Source: Akkermansia sp. (GTDB lineage: Bacteria; Verrucomicrobiota; Verrucomicrobiia; Verrucomicrobiales; Akkermansiaceae). From it: 64,000 nt of DNA. Under the pieces are notes generated by a model, which saw nothing but the letters and a program-made list of their open reading frames with translations, was not told where the DNA came from and searched no databases. The translations under genes and the position numbers were made by a program. Shown piece by piece: positions 52,451 through 61,044 of the stretch (within the stretch, counting starts at the first letter, position 1; every line of letters begins with the position of its first letter). Where the stretch lies: contig JAUNHW010000002.1 in the NCBI GenBank assembly GCA_030523775.1, positions 24,981 through 88,980 of the forward strand. The letters are read 5' to 3'.

Positions 52451-53494
52451 ATGGGAACGGCGGGTCGCATCACAATGATGGCGCTGGGCGCGGGGCTGGT
52501 CCTGCTGCTCGGCGGCGGCTGCCCCATCCTGGGTGCGCCGGAGGTGTACCGCAGCGGCGCCATGCTGGCACTGGCCGCGCTGGTGGCGCTGCTTGGGCTG
52601 TGGGGCGCGTATGCGCTGTCGCGGCGGACCCTGCCGCGGCTGCTGGTGGGCATGCTGTTCACGTACATGGCCGTGGTGGGCCTGGTGGTGCTGCGCGAGT
52701 ATGGTCTGAAGGGGCTGGAATACTGCTCCCGGGGCGGCGCCATGATATTCGGCGCGGTGGGGCAGTTCTGCACGGCCCTGGTGGGGGTGATTTTCACCGC
52801 CGTGTTCGGCTACCTGGCCAGCAGGCTGATGACGCGGCGGCTGTGGCTGGCGGGGCTCCACCTGTGCGTTTGCGTGCTGGTGTGCGGGGCATTCATCGAC
52901 TACGCGTGCGAGGTGAAGGAGCGCGCCACGCTGCCGCTCAACACCGCGCATGCCGTGGGCGGCGAGGTGCCGGATTTCACGCTGAGCGTCCTGGATTTCA
53001 AGGAAATCCTCTACGATGACGCCCCCACCTACTCCCTGTTCACCATGCAGGCGGACGGGGCGGGCGAAACGGAGGAAGTGCCGTGCGAAAACGGCATGCT
53101 GCTGGTGGGGGATGAAAGGATACCGGTGACAGAGCTGCGCCGGGCGCCGGACACCCCCCGCCCCTGCAAGGTGCTGCCGGGCAACCCGCCGCGCGTGGTG
53201 GTGCAGAACCCGCCCACGGTGAAGGACTACGCCGCCACCTGCGAAATCGCCACCACCCACCGCGGACGCGAGGAGAGGTACAGCGCCACGCTGCGCGTGA
53301 ACGCCCCCCTTTCCGTCAAGGGCTGGCAAGTGTACCTGGAAAGCCACGGCACGCACTTGGGCAAGCCCTGCGTAACCCTGCTGCTGCGGCGCGCGCCGGG
53401 GCGCATTGCCGTGATTTCCGGCATGGTGGGCATCATTGTCTGCACCGCATGCTGGTGCTGGTGGAAGAAGGAGGATGAGGAAAAGACCGCATGA
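52451..53494 (+). CDS. resB: cytochrome c biogenesis protein ResB (CcsB)
   Basis: 347 residues from the ATG at 52451. Four N-terminal helices (about 8-165), a periplasmic domain of about 150 residues, and a final helix (IAVISGMVGIIVCTACWCWW). The periplasmic end matches ResB (TLRVNAPLSVKGWQVYLESHGT). With CcsA it carries haem across the membrane and attaches it to apocytochrome c. Its stop overlaps the next start. It is 5 bases after lpxR, but the functional link is probably only positional. Confidence 0.8.
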   Translation: MGTAGRITMMALGAGLVLLLGGGCPILGAPEVYRSGAMLALAALVALLGLWGAYALSRRTLPRLLVGMLFTYMAVVGLVVLREYGLKGLEYCSRGGAMIFGAVGQFCTALVGVIFTAVFGYLASRLMTRRLWLAGLHLCVCVLVCGAFIDYACEVKERATLPLNTAHAVGGEVPDFTLSVLDFKEILYDDAPTYSLFTMQADGAGETEEVPCENGMLLVGDERIPVTELRRAPDTPRPCKVLPGNPPRVVVQNPPTVKDYAATCEIATTHRGREERYSATLRVNAPLSVKGWQVYLESHGTHLGKPCVTLLLRRAPGRIAVISGMVGIIVCTACWCWWKKEDEEKTA

Positions 53495-54249
53495 GCGCCG
53501 CCGTATACAGCCTGACCGCCCTTGCCGCCCTGCTCTGCTGCGCCTCCTGCGCACTGGCCGCCGCCGGGCGTGTGCACGCGGCGCGCAAGGGCTTCTGCGC
53601 GGCCTGGTGGGCATCCCTTCTCCTGCTGGCGGCCAACTGGGTGCTGGCAGCCGCACCGCCCTTCGGCAACATGCGCCACGTGCTGGCCTTCTTCCCGCTG
53701 GTGATGGCCCCCGCCGCCGTATACCTGCGCCGCTGCCGCGGGCATGACCTCTGCGGCTGGCTGGCCGCAGCGTCAGCCATTGCGCTCATCGGCGCGCTGT
53801 GCATGCCCCTGCAGGCGCACTGGCGGCAGATGCCCGCCCTGCAGTCGCCGTGGTTCGTGCCGCACGTCACGGCATACGTGGTGGCGTACGGGCTCATGGC
53901 GGTGTCCGCCATGCTGGCGCTGGCATCCTTCCGCGCAAGGAAGGAGGAACGCCTGGCAGCGGCGGATGCCGTGGTGCGGCTCGCCTTCCCCTTCATGACC
54001 TTCGGCCTGGCCAGCGGCGCCATCTGGGCGGATGCCGCCTGGAGCAGCTACTGGGCGTGGGACATCAAAGAGGTGTGGTCGCTCATCACCTGGTTCCTCT
54101 ACCTGCTCTACCTCCACAGCTGCGGGCATGCGGCGTTCGCCGCGTGGCGGCGTCCCCTGCTGCTGTTCGGCTTTGCCGCCGTGCTCACCACCTTCCTGGT
54201 GGTAAACTTCCTGCCCGCCCTCAACTCCCTGCACAGCTACGCAGGGTGA
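53491..54249 (+). CDS. ccsA: cytochrome c biogenesis protein CcsA (ResC)
   Basis: 252 residues with about eight helices. The tryptophan-rich haem-handling motif is present: WADAAWSSYWAWDIKEVWSLITW near residues 187-209, matching the WWD signature. His residues (PHVTAYVVAYG and LHSCGH) are candidates for haem ligands. ATGA overlap with resB shows the System II pair is translated together. Confidence 0.88.
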   Translation: MSAAVYSLTALAALLCCASCALAAAGRVHAARKGFCAAWWASLLLLAANWVLAAAPPFGNMRHVLAFFPLVMAPAAVYLRRCRGHDLCGWLAAASAIALIGALCMPLQAHWRQMPALQSPWFVPHVTAYVVAYGLMAVSAMLALASFRARKEERLAAADAVVRLAFPFMTFGLASGAIWADAAWSSYWAWDIKEVWSLITWFLYLLYLHSCGHAAFAAWRRPLLLFGFAAVLTTFLVVNFLPALNSLHSYAG

Positions 54250-54285
54250 TTTGCGGAAGCAAGCGGGTGCGGTTTGGATAAACCC

Positions 54286-55383
54286 CTAGCGCAGGCGCTT
54301 GGAGACCTCCGTGTTGTCCATCACGCCGGAGAACTTGTCGGCACCGCAGCCGGCGGCATACACGGGCACGGAGAAGCCGGAGTGCGAATGCGTGCCGAAT
54401 ATCACGCGCACGCTGCCCTTCTCCATATCGCCGTCCTTGATGGCCAGACCGCCCGTCTGGTGGTCTGCCGTTACCACCAGCAGGGTGTCCGGGTGCTTCT
54501 TCATCCATTCCAGCACCACGCCCACCGCGCGGTCGAAATCCAGCGTTTCGTGCAGTGTCTCGCGCGCCTTGCAATCATGCGCGTAGTGGTCGATCTTGGA
54601 GCCCTCCACCATCAGGAAAAAGCCCCGCGGGTTCTTCTCCAGCACCTTGAGGGCCTTGCCCACGTAGTTGCACAGGTAGTCCTCCCCGCGCTCCGCCACC
54701 TTGGGCGGGTTGGCATCATGCGTGAACTCCGCCACCGTTCCGGCATCTGCAATCGCTTTCTTCTGCTCCTCGGAAATGGTCTTGGCACCACCGCCGTAGA
54801 TGACGCTGAACTTGGCATCCACCAGGGCCTTGGCTATCTCCTTCTTCTTGCCGCGGTCGTCCACGTGCGCGTAGAAGGCGGCGGGGGTGGCATCCGTCAC
54901 GTCCTTGGTGAGCACAATGCCGGTGGATTTGCCCTTGGCGCGGTAGTATTCCGCCAGGTTTTCCACGGGCTTCTTGTCCGGTGTCATTCCCAGGAAGTGG
55001 TTGTTGGTCTTCTGCCCGCATGCCAGCGCGGTGCCGCCGGCGGCGGAATCCGTCACCGCGTGGTCAGCGGAGGTGGTGATGGAGAACCCGGTGACCGGCA
55101 TGCCCAGGATAAAGCCCTTGCCGTGGTTGAGCATCCAGGCCGCCCAAAGGTGCTCGGAAGCCATGCCGTCGCCAATCATGAGGATGATGTTCTTGGCGTG
55201 CTTGCCCTTGTCCTTGATATTGCACTTGGGCACATCGTAGGTGGGCAGCCCCTCCACCTTCACCTCGCGCATGTTTTCATCCGGCGGTGCCGGGCCCTCC
55301 AGCGCGTACACCGCGCCGCCGCCCAGCATGGCAGCCATTCCCAATACTCCGCAAATCCGTTTGCCGCTTGTCAGAATTCTCAT
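54286..55383 (-). CDS. phoA: alkaline phosphatase
   Basis: 365 residues from the ATG at 55383 with a signal peptide (VLGMAAMLGGGAVYALEG), so periplasmic. Motifs: MIGDGMASEH (metal Asp), the nucleophile Ser in TDSAAGGTALACG, FLMVEGSKIDHYAHD and VTADHQTGG, and a final His in GTHSHSGF. Releases phosphate from monoesters. No Pho box is recognised. Convergent with ccsA with only 36 bases between stops. Confidence 0.91.
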   Translation of the reverse strand: MRILTSGKRICGVLGMAAMLGGGAVYALEGPAPPDENMREVKVEGLPTYDVPKCNIKDKGKHAKNIILMIGDGMASEHLWAAWMLNHGKGFILGMPVTGFSITTSADHAVTDSAAGGTALACGQKTNNHFLGMTPDKKPVENLAEYYRAKGKSTGIVLTKDVTDATPAAFYAHVDDRGKKKEIAKALVDAKFSVIYGGGAKTISEEQKKAIADAGTVAEFTHDANPPKVAERGEDYLCNYVGKALKVLEKNPRGFFLMVEGSKIDHYAHDCKARETLHETLDFDRAVGVVLEWMKKHPDTLLVVTADHQTGGLAIKDGDMEKGSVRVIFGTHSHSGFSVPVYAAGCGADKFSGVMDNTEVSKRLR

Positions 55384-55390
55384 GCCACGC

Positions 55391-55419
55391 ATCATACCAC
55401 ACCTCCCGCCGCCTCTCAA
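55391..55419 (-). promoter_or_regulatory. phoA-like promoter, near-zero leader
   Basis: TTGAGA (55419-55414), 17 bases, TATGAT (55396-55391), then 7 bases to the ATG at 55383. Confidence 0.66.
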
Positions 55420-55555
55420 GGTGAAAGTCCCGGTTTCGAGCGCGTTTCACCGTTAGTCATCCTATTGCGGGTGAAAATCAGCCGTCTGCATCCATTTTTT
55501 CATAAAAAGCAGTTTTTGTTCGGCAAGGGGAGCCGTTTCGTGCTTATATGGGTGT

Positions 55556-56227
55556 ATGAAAACGGGCAAGCGAACAGTTTCCATGGCGCTCATGCTGCTT
55601 GGCGCGGCGCTGCTGTCCTCCTGCGTGGCCACGCACAGGCCGGTGTTCGACTATGGCCGGGAGGGCGAGGGCATCCTGCTGAAGGGCAAGACGCAGGATG
55701 TGAAATACGCCGGAACGAAAATCCAGACCGTGCCGGCAACCGTGTACCGGGTAGGCGGCAAGCAGTATGTGGCTGCCCGGCCCGCCCGTTTTGTGCGCCG
55801 CGGCAGGCCCTGCATCTTGACTCCTCTCGATGATTATTTCGGCGACAATCCCACCCGCCATGAGGCCAGGCCGGACGAGACCCGCACGCTGTACGGCGAG
55901 GTGGAGACAGACCACCGCATAGGCTGCGTGATGCGCACGCAGGCCCCCTGGCAGGAGTTCCTGCCGCCCGGCGCCGTGCAACAACTGCCCGGCAAGCTCC
56001 GCGTTCCCGCAGAGGATAGGCGCTACTGCACCGAGGGCGTGGTTTTGGTGACATCCGACCTGCACGCCTGTTCGGATGCCCTGTGGGCATACCCGTTGGG
56101 AACCGTCCTGGCAGTGGCGGACGTGCCGCTCACCGTTGCCTGGGACGGCATAGTCGTGGTTGCCCAGGGAGCCATTGCAACCTACAGGGCCATCGTACCC
56201 GCCGAAAAGCGGCAGGCCGGGAACTAG
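55556..56227 (+). CDS. putative lipoprotein of unknown function
   Basis: 223 residues. Signal peptide with lipobox LLSSC. The mature protein has basic and aromatic segments (RVGGKQYVAARPARFVRRGRPCIL) and a hydrophobic C-terminal stretch (WAYPLGTVLAVADVPLTVAWDGIVVVAQG) that may be a membrane helix or hairpin. No family is recognised. A possible -10 (TTATAT, 55544-55549) is 6 bases before the ATG but its -35 is weak. Confidence 0.7.
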   Translation: MKTGKRTVSMALMLLGAALLSSCVATHRPVFDYGREGEGILLKGKTQDVKYAGTKIQTVPATVYRVGGKQYVAARPARFVRRGRPCILTPLDDYFGDNPTRHEARPDETRTLYGEVETDHRIGCVMRTQAPWQEFLPPGAVQQLPGKLRVPAEDRRYCTEGVVLVTSDLHACSDALWAYPLGTVLAVADVPLTVAWDGIVVVAQGAIATYRAIVPAEKRQAGN

Positions 56228-56235
56228 CGGCGCGG

Positions 56236-58320
56236 CTACCTCTCCTTCTTGGGCAGGTGGGGTTCCAGGGTTTGGCGGGAGATGCGCTCCTGGCGGCGTG
56301 CGCGCTGGCGTGCCTGGCGGTGCAGGTGGGCCTGCATGGCGAAGGGGCGGCGGTGGTTGTACACGGGGCGGGAGGTGCCGTCCTCCTCCATGAGGGAGGC
56401 CTGCGTGTTGTCCTTGAAACAGACGTCCAGGATGCCGAGCACGCGCTCCGCGAGCTCCGGGTTGTCGATGGGCACCATGAGCTCCACGCGGCGGTCCAGG
56501 TTGCGGCTCATCCAGTCCGCGCTGGCAATGTACACCAGCTTGTCGCCGCCGTTGTGGAAGGAGAAGATGCGGGCGTGCTCCAGGTAGCGGTCCACGATGC
56601 TGACGATGCGGGTGGAGGCGCGGCCCTTGGCGGTGCCGGGGTACCAGCAGCAGATGCCGCGCACGTTCAGGCGTATCTTCACGCCGGCCTGCGAGGCGCG
56701 CTCCAGGGCCTCCATGATTTCCACATCGTTCAGGGAATTCATCTTGGCGCGGATGGCGGCCTTCTCACCCTGCCGGGCGCGCTGGATTTCCCCATCGATG
56801 AGTTCCAGCAGACGCTGCTTCATCATGGCGGGGGAGGGATAGATGCGCCGGAACTGCATGAGACGCGTGAGCCCGGTGATGGAGTTGAACAGCTGCGCGG
56901 CGTCCGCCCCCAGCTTGTCATCGCAGGTGAGCAGGGAGAGGTCGCTGTAGATGCGGGCGGTGTCCTCGTTGTAGTTGCCGGTGCCGAAATGGCAGTAGCG
57001 GCGCAGCCCGGCGTGCTCACGCCGCACGATCATGGTGATTTTGGCGTGGGTCTTGAAGCCCTTCACGCCGTACACCACCTGCACGCCGGAGCGCTGCAGG
57101 CGCTCCGCCTGGGCCAGGTTCAAGCGCTCGTCGAAACGCGCCTTGAGCTCCACCAGCACGGTGACCTGCTTGCCGGATTCCGCGGCGCGGCAGAGCGCGG
57201 AGATGAAGCGGGAGTTCGGCGAGGTGCGGTAGAGGATTTGCTTGATGGCGATGACATCCGGGTCCGCGGCGGCTTCCTCCACCAGGCGCACCACGGGCTC
57301 GTAGCTCTCGTATGGGTTGTGGATGAGGATGTCCCCCTGGGAGATGTTGTCGAACATGGAGAGGGCGGGGTCCACGCTGGCGGGCCAGGAGGGGGTCCAG
57401 GATTCCACCTTGTACCGGTCGTTGCCGGGCTCGAAGGCCATGCGGCCGAAATCCACCAGGCGCAGCAGCCCCGGCACGCGGTAGGTGGAGAGGGCATCCG
57501 CCCCCACCAGCGCCTGCAGGCGCGCCACCATGTGCCCCGGGGCGCTCTCCGGCACCTCCAGGCGCACGCAGTCGGAAAACTTGCGCGCCACCAGCACCTC
57601 CTCCATCTCGCGGGCAAAGTCGCCGCCCTCCTCCTCGGTCACGGCGATGTCTCCGTTGCGGGTCACGCGGAAGGGGGTGCAGCCCAGCACCTCCTCCCCC
57701 GGCAGCAGGTGGGAGATGAAGCGGGCGGCCAGCTCCTCCAGCATCACGTAGCCCTGGTTTTCCAGCGTGGCTGCATGCACGCGGCGGGGCAGGCTTTCCG
57801 GCAGGGTGACGGCCACCATGCGGCTGCCGCCCTCCGCATCATCGGCGCGCAGCTCCACGGCCAGCACCAGGCTCAGGTTCGGCAGCACGGGCGGCGTCTC
57901 CACCTCCAGCGCCAGCGGCGTGAGCAGCGGCGCCACCCCGGTGGTGAAATACCTTTCCAGGTCCCCCAGCTGGATTTCGTCCAGGTCGTCCATGCGGAGC
58001 GGCTGCAGCCCGGCCTGCTCCATAAGCGGCAGGAGCTCGGCGGTGAGCAGCTCGTACTGCTCCGCCACCATGGCGTTGGCGCGCACGCGGATGCGCTCCA
58101 GCTCGGCCGTGGGCGTGAGCCCCGTGAGCTCCGGGCGGTTCTTGCCGGCCCGCTGCAGCAGCATGAGCCCGCCCACCCGCACCTGGAAGAACTCGTCCAG
58201 GTTGCTGGCGGTGATGGAAAGGAACTTGATGCGCTCCAGCAGCGGCAGGTCCTGCCGCCGCGCCTGGTTAAGCACCCGCTGGTTGAACTCCAGCCAAGAT
58301 ATTTCCCTGTTGATGAACAT
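56236..58320 (-). CDS. ppk: polyphosphate kinase 1
   Basis: 694 residues, usual for PPK1. N-terminal NREISWLEFNQRVL and ASNLDEFFQVRVG, ATP-site region, KQILYRTSPNSRF, and the phosphorylated His in VKGFKTHAKITMI; the second His lies in RIFSFHNGGD. Makes long polyphosphate from ATP reversibly. Together with the alkaline phosphatase and membrane pyrophosphatase the window is rich in phosphate-handling genes. Convergent with the lipoprotein gene, 8 bases apart. Confidence 0.95.
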   Translation of the reverse strand: MFINREISWLEFNQRVLNQARRQDLPLLERIKFLSITASNLDEFFQVRVGGLMLLQRAGKNRPELTGLTPTAELERIRVRANAMVAEQYELLTAELLPLMEQAGLQPLRMDDLDEIQLGDLERYFTTGVAPLLTPLALEVETPPVLPNLSLVLAVELRADDAEGGSRMVAVTLPESLPRRVHAATLENQGYVMLEELAARFISHLLPGEEVLGCTPFRVTRNGDIAVTEEEGGDFAREMEEVLVARKFSDCVRLEVPESAPGHMVARLQALVGADALSTYRVPGLLRLVDFGRMAFEPGNDRYKVESWTPSWPASVDPALSMFDNISQGDILIHNPYESYEPVVRLVEEAAADPDVIAIKQILYRTSPNSRFISALCRAAESGKQVTVLVELKARFDERLNLAQAERLQRSGVQVVYGVKGFKTHAKITMIVRREHAGLRRYCHFGTGNYNEDTARIYSDLSLLTCDDKLGADAAQLFNSITGLTRLMQFRRIYPSPAMMKQRLLELIDGEIQRARQGEKAAIRAKMNSLNDVEIMEALERASQAGVKIRLNVRGICCWYPGTAKGRASTRIVSIVDRYLEHARIFSFHNGGDKLVYIASADWMSRNLDRRVELMVPIDNPELAERVLGILDVCFKDNTQASLMEEDGTSRPVYNHRRPFAMQAHLHRQARQRARRQERISRQTLEPHLPKKER

Positions 58321-58339
58321 ACGCCCTGTGTGAACGGTT

Positions 58340-58369
58340 ACCCTACCACAAGCCGCCCGCGGGAGTCAA
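58340..58369 (-). promoter_or_regulatory. ppk promoter
   Basis: TTGACT (58369-58364), 18 bases, TAGGGT (58345-58340), leaving 19 bases before the ATG at 58320. Confidence 0.6.
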
Positions 58370-58604
58370 GCCGCAAATGCGCGCTCTCTCGCGCGCGTGC
58401 GCGCGAAGAAAGGACCCAGCATCCGAAAATATGACAATTTTTAATACCCCCTTATGCACAACGAATCACGTGGCATCCATACCAATGCAAAACCATAAAA
58501 CACACGCAAATGCAATGCGCTGCACCCCATATAAATAATATGTAGGCACAATGTTTCCACGATAAAAATTAAATATATGATGAAAATAAATTGCGGGGAA
58601 ATGC
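58370..58604. other. AT-rich gene-free stretch upstream of the SLT-like gene
   Basis: The gap between ppk and the SLT-like gene (58321-58642) holds the two promoters and this stretch. A GC palindromic run (around cgcgcgcgtgcgcgcg, 58391-58408) is followed by about 170 bases rich in A and T, including catataaataatatg (58529-58543) and A/T runs just upstream of the -35. No ORF is credible; it could act as an UP element or be foreign DNA. Confidence 0.5.
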
Positions 58605-58633
58605 TTGACAAGGGGTGGGTGCGATGCTAGGAT
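58605..58633 (+). promoter_or_regulatory. SLT-like gene promoter, near-zero leader
   Basis: TTGACA (58605-58610, perfect), 17 bases, TAGGAT (58628-58633), then 9 bases to the ATG at 58643. AT-rich upstream DNA may strengthen it. Confidence 0.75.
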
Positions 58634-58642
58634 GCGCGCCCC

Positions 58643-59095
58643 ATGAAACTGGTACTCACAATCATCAGCGCCCTGGCGCTCAGCACGGCGGCATTCTCGG
58701 ATGTCGTTGAGGACCTGCGCCCCGCCATCAAGGCGGCGGCGGATGAGAACGGCATCGACCCCGTCCTGATTGAGGCCATCATCCGGCACGAATCCGGCCA
58801 TGCCACCTCCCATGCCGCCCGCCACAAGAACAACCTGGCCGGCATTATGGGACGCCGCGGCCAGCGCACCTACCAAACCAAGGAGGAGTGCGTGGCGGAC
58901 TTGGGCCGCATTCTTGCCAGGTACAAGGCGCGCGGCCGCGTGACCACCGCCCAGATTGGCCGCGTGTACTGCACCGTGGGCGGTTGGGCCCGCCAGGTGA
59001 ACGCCCACATGGCCGCCATACGCTCCGGCCGCCACGGCAGCCTGGAGGTCTACGGCATTTCCGCAGGGCAGCCCGCGCCGCAGGGGGAGAATTGA
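58643..59095 (+). CDS. small secreted lysozyme / SLT-like transglycosylase
   Basis: 150 residues. Signal peptide MKLVLTIISALALSTAAFS. The mature part resembles the lytic transglycosylase/glucosaminidase fold: NGIDPVLIEAIIRHESGH with a catalytic-type Glu, then NNLAGIMGRRGQRTY and a Tyr-rich VYCTVGGWARQVNAHM. Probably cuts peptidoglycan in the periplasm. It stands alone, convergent with rlmN. Confidence 0.75.
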   Translation: MKLVLTIISALALSTAAFSDVVEDLRPAIKAAADENGIDPVLIEAIIRHESGHATSHAARHKNNLAGIMGRRGQRTYQTKEECVADLGRILARYKARGRVTTAQIGRVYCTVGGWARQVNAHMAAIRSGRHGSLEVYGISAGQPAPQGEN

Positions 59096-59098
59096 GCC

Positions 59099-60181
59099 CT
59101 ATTGCCCGCTCCCGCCGTTTTCCGCAACGCGGCGGAGGCGCAGCTGGCCGCAGGCTGCATTGATGTCATGCCCCTTCTCATAGCGCAGGGTCACGGGGAT
59201 GCGTGCATCCACCAGGGCCTGGCAGAAGGCGCGGCAGTCCCGCTCCGTGGGGCGCACCCAGGGCAGGCCCTCCACGGTGTTGTAGGGGATGAGGTTGACC
59301 TTGGCGTTGAGCCCGCGCGCCACGCCGATGAGGAGTTTGGCCTGCTCCATGGAGTTGTTGACGCCCTGGATGAGGATGTACTCCAGGGTAATCATGTGCT
59401 TGCCGGTGCGGTTCCACTCCCGCAGGGCGGGGATGAGCTTGGCGAGCGGCCACTTCTTGTTCACGGGCATGATCTGGTCGCGCACCTCGTCGCACGCGCC
59501 GTGCAGGGAGACGGCCAGGCGCAGAGGCTTGCCGAATTCCGCCAGGCGCTGCAGCCCCGGCACGTTGCCGGAGGTGGAGACGGTGATGTGGCGCGCGCCG
59601 ATGTTGAGCGCGTGCGGGTCCATGATGACCTCCAGCGCGCGCAGCAGGTTGTCTATGTTGGCCAGGGGTTCCCCCATGCCCATGAAGACCAGGTTGTCGA
59701 TGCGCTCTCCGGCCACTTCCTCTGCGGCGAGAATCTGGCCGAGAATTTCCGAGGCGGTGAGGTTGCGCGTGAAGCCCAGCAGCCCGCTGGCGCAGAATTT
59801 GCAGCCGAAGGCGCAGCCCACCTGGGAGGAGACGCAGAGGGTCATGCGCCCGCTGTGCGCGCCGCCCCTGCCCACGGCCGCGGGGATGATGACGGATTCC
59901 ACCAGGTGGCCGTCCTGCATGCGCGAGAGGAATTTGCGGGTGTCGGAACCGTTGGTGCTTTGGCTCACCTCCACCACCTGCAGCGGGCGCAGGCAGCATT
60001 GCGCGGCCAGCTTCTCCCGCAGGGCGGGGGCCAGGTTGGTCATCCGGGAAAAATCCGTGGCGCGGTGCTTCCAGATCCACTCCATGAGCTGGGCGGCGCG
60101 GAAGGCCTTGGGCTCTCCCATCCCGGCCAGCAGCTCCGCCAGCCCGGTGCGCGTGTACTCCAGCAGGCAGGTGGGCGGCAT
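59099..60181 (-). CDS. rlmN: dual-specificity 23S rRNA / tRNA adenine-2 methyltransferase RlmN
   Basis: 360 residues from the ATG at 60181 (overlapping the ftsY stop as TGATG). Radical SAM cluster CAFGCKFC, the GMGEP motif, VNLIPYN, and the methyl-carrying cysteine in INAACGQLR at the C-terminus. Methylates C2 of A2503 in 23S rRNA and A37 in some tRNAs. Confidence 0.93.
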   Translation of the reverse strand: MPPTCLLEYTRTGLAELLAGMGEPKAFRAAQLMEWIWKHRATDFSRMTNLAPALREKLAAQCCLRPLQVVEVSQSTNGSDTRKFLSRMQDGHLVESVIIPAAVGRGGAHSGRMTLCVSSQVGCAFGCKFCASGLLGFTRNLTASEILGQILAAEEVAGERIDNLVFMGMGEPLANIDNLLRALEVIMDPHALNIGARHITVSTSGNVPGLQRLAEFGKPLRLAVSLHGACDEVRDQIMPVNKKWPLAKLIPALREWNRTGKHMITLEYILIQGVNNSMEQAKLLIGVARGLNAKVNLIPYNTVEGLPWVRPTERDCRAFCQALVDARIPVTLRYEKGHDINAACGQLRLRRVAENGGSGQ

Positions 60182-61029
60182 CACAGGAAGGTGTTCACGT
60201 ACTTGTCCGGGTCGAACGGCACCAGGTCGTCACAGCCCTCCCCTGTGCCCAGGAAGATGGGGGAGACGCCCAGCTCGTCCTGAATGGCCACGGCCACGCC
60301 GCCCTTGCCGGAGCCGTCCATCTTGGTGACCACCACGGCATCCAGCGGGGTGGCCTTGTGGAATTCCTGCGCCTGCATGAGGGCGTTGCCGCCCGTGGTG
60401 GCATCCACCACCAGGTAGCATGCGTGCGGGGCGGTTTCATCCTGCTTGGCGATGGAGCGGCGGATTTTGGAGAGCTCCTCCATGAGGTTGTGGCGGGTGT
60501 GCAGACGCCCGGCGGTATCGCAGACAAGGTAGTCGAACCCCTCGTTGAGCGCGCGCGTGTGGGCCTCGTAGCAAACGGAGGCGGGGTCCTGGTTTTCCCG
60601 TCCCTTGTAGAGCGGCACGTTCAGCCTGGCGGCCCAGGATTCCAGCTGCTCCACGGCGGCGGCGCGGAAGGTGTCCGCCGCGGCCAGCAGCACGCGCCTG
60701 CCCTGTTTCTGCAGGCGGTGGGCCAGCTTGGCGGCGGTGGTGGTTTTGCCGGCACCGTTCACGCCCACCATCATGACAACGGCGGGGCGGCCGCCCTGCG
60801 GCTGCGGCAACTGCGGCAGCGCCGCGGGGAAGGCGGCGCGCAGCTGCGCCTTGATGTGGTCCGCAATGTCGCACGCATCCTGGTCGTCCCGCTCCTGCAG
60901 CTCCTCCACCAGGGGAATGACGCGTTTGGCGCCGATATCCGCGGAGATGAGGTCAGCCTCCAGCTCGTCCCAGTCGATTTCCGGCTCGCCGAGGAATTTG
61001 TCTACCAGGCGTGTGAAGAAGTTGGCCAT
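60181..61029 (-). CDS. ftsY: signal recognition particle receptor FtsY
   Basis: 282 residues. N domain (FFTRLVDKFLG, DLISADIGAKRV) and GTPase domain: G1 GVNGAGKTTTAAKLA, DTAGR, TKMDGSGKGG, and the C-terminal VPFDPDKYVNTFL. The acidic A domain of E. coli FtsY is absent, as in many short FtsYs; the N-terminal FFTRLVDKFL may serve as the membrane-targeting helix. Docks SRP-ribosome complexes at the membrane. Confidence 0.94.
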   Translation of the reverse strand: MANFFTRLVDKFLGEPEIDWDELEADLISADIGAKRVIPLVEELQERDDQDACDIADHIKAQLRAAFPAALPQLPQPQGGRPAVVMMVGVNGAGKTTTAAKLAHRLQKQGRRVLLAAADTFRAAAVEQLESWAARLNVPLYKGRENQDPASVCYEAHTRALNEGFDYLVCDTAGRLHTRHNLMEELSKIRRSIAKQDETAPHACYLVVDATTGGNALMQAQEFHKATPLDAVVVTKMDGSGKGGVAVAIQDELGVSPIFLGTGEGCDDLVPFDPDKYVNTFL

Positions 61030-61044
61030 GGCGGGGTGGGGGAA

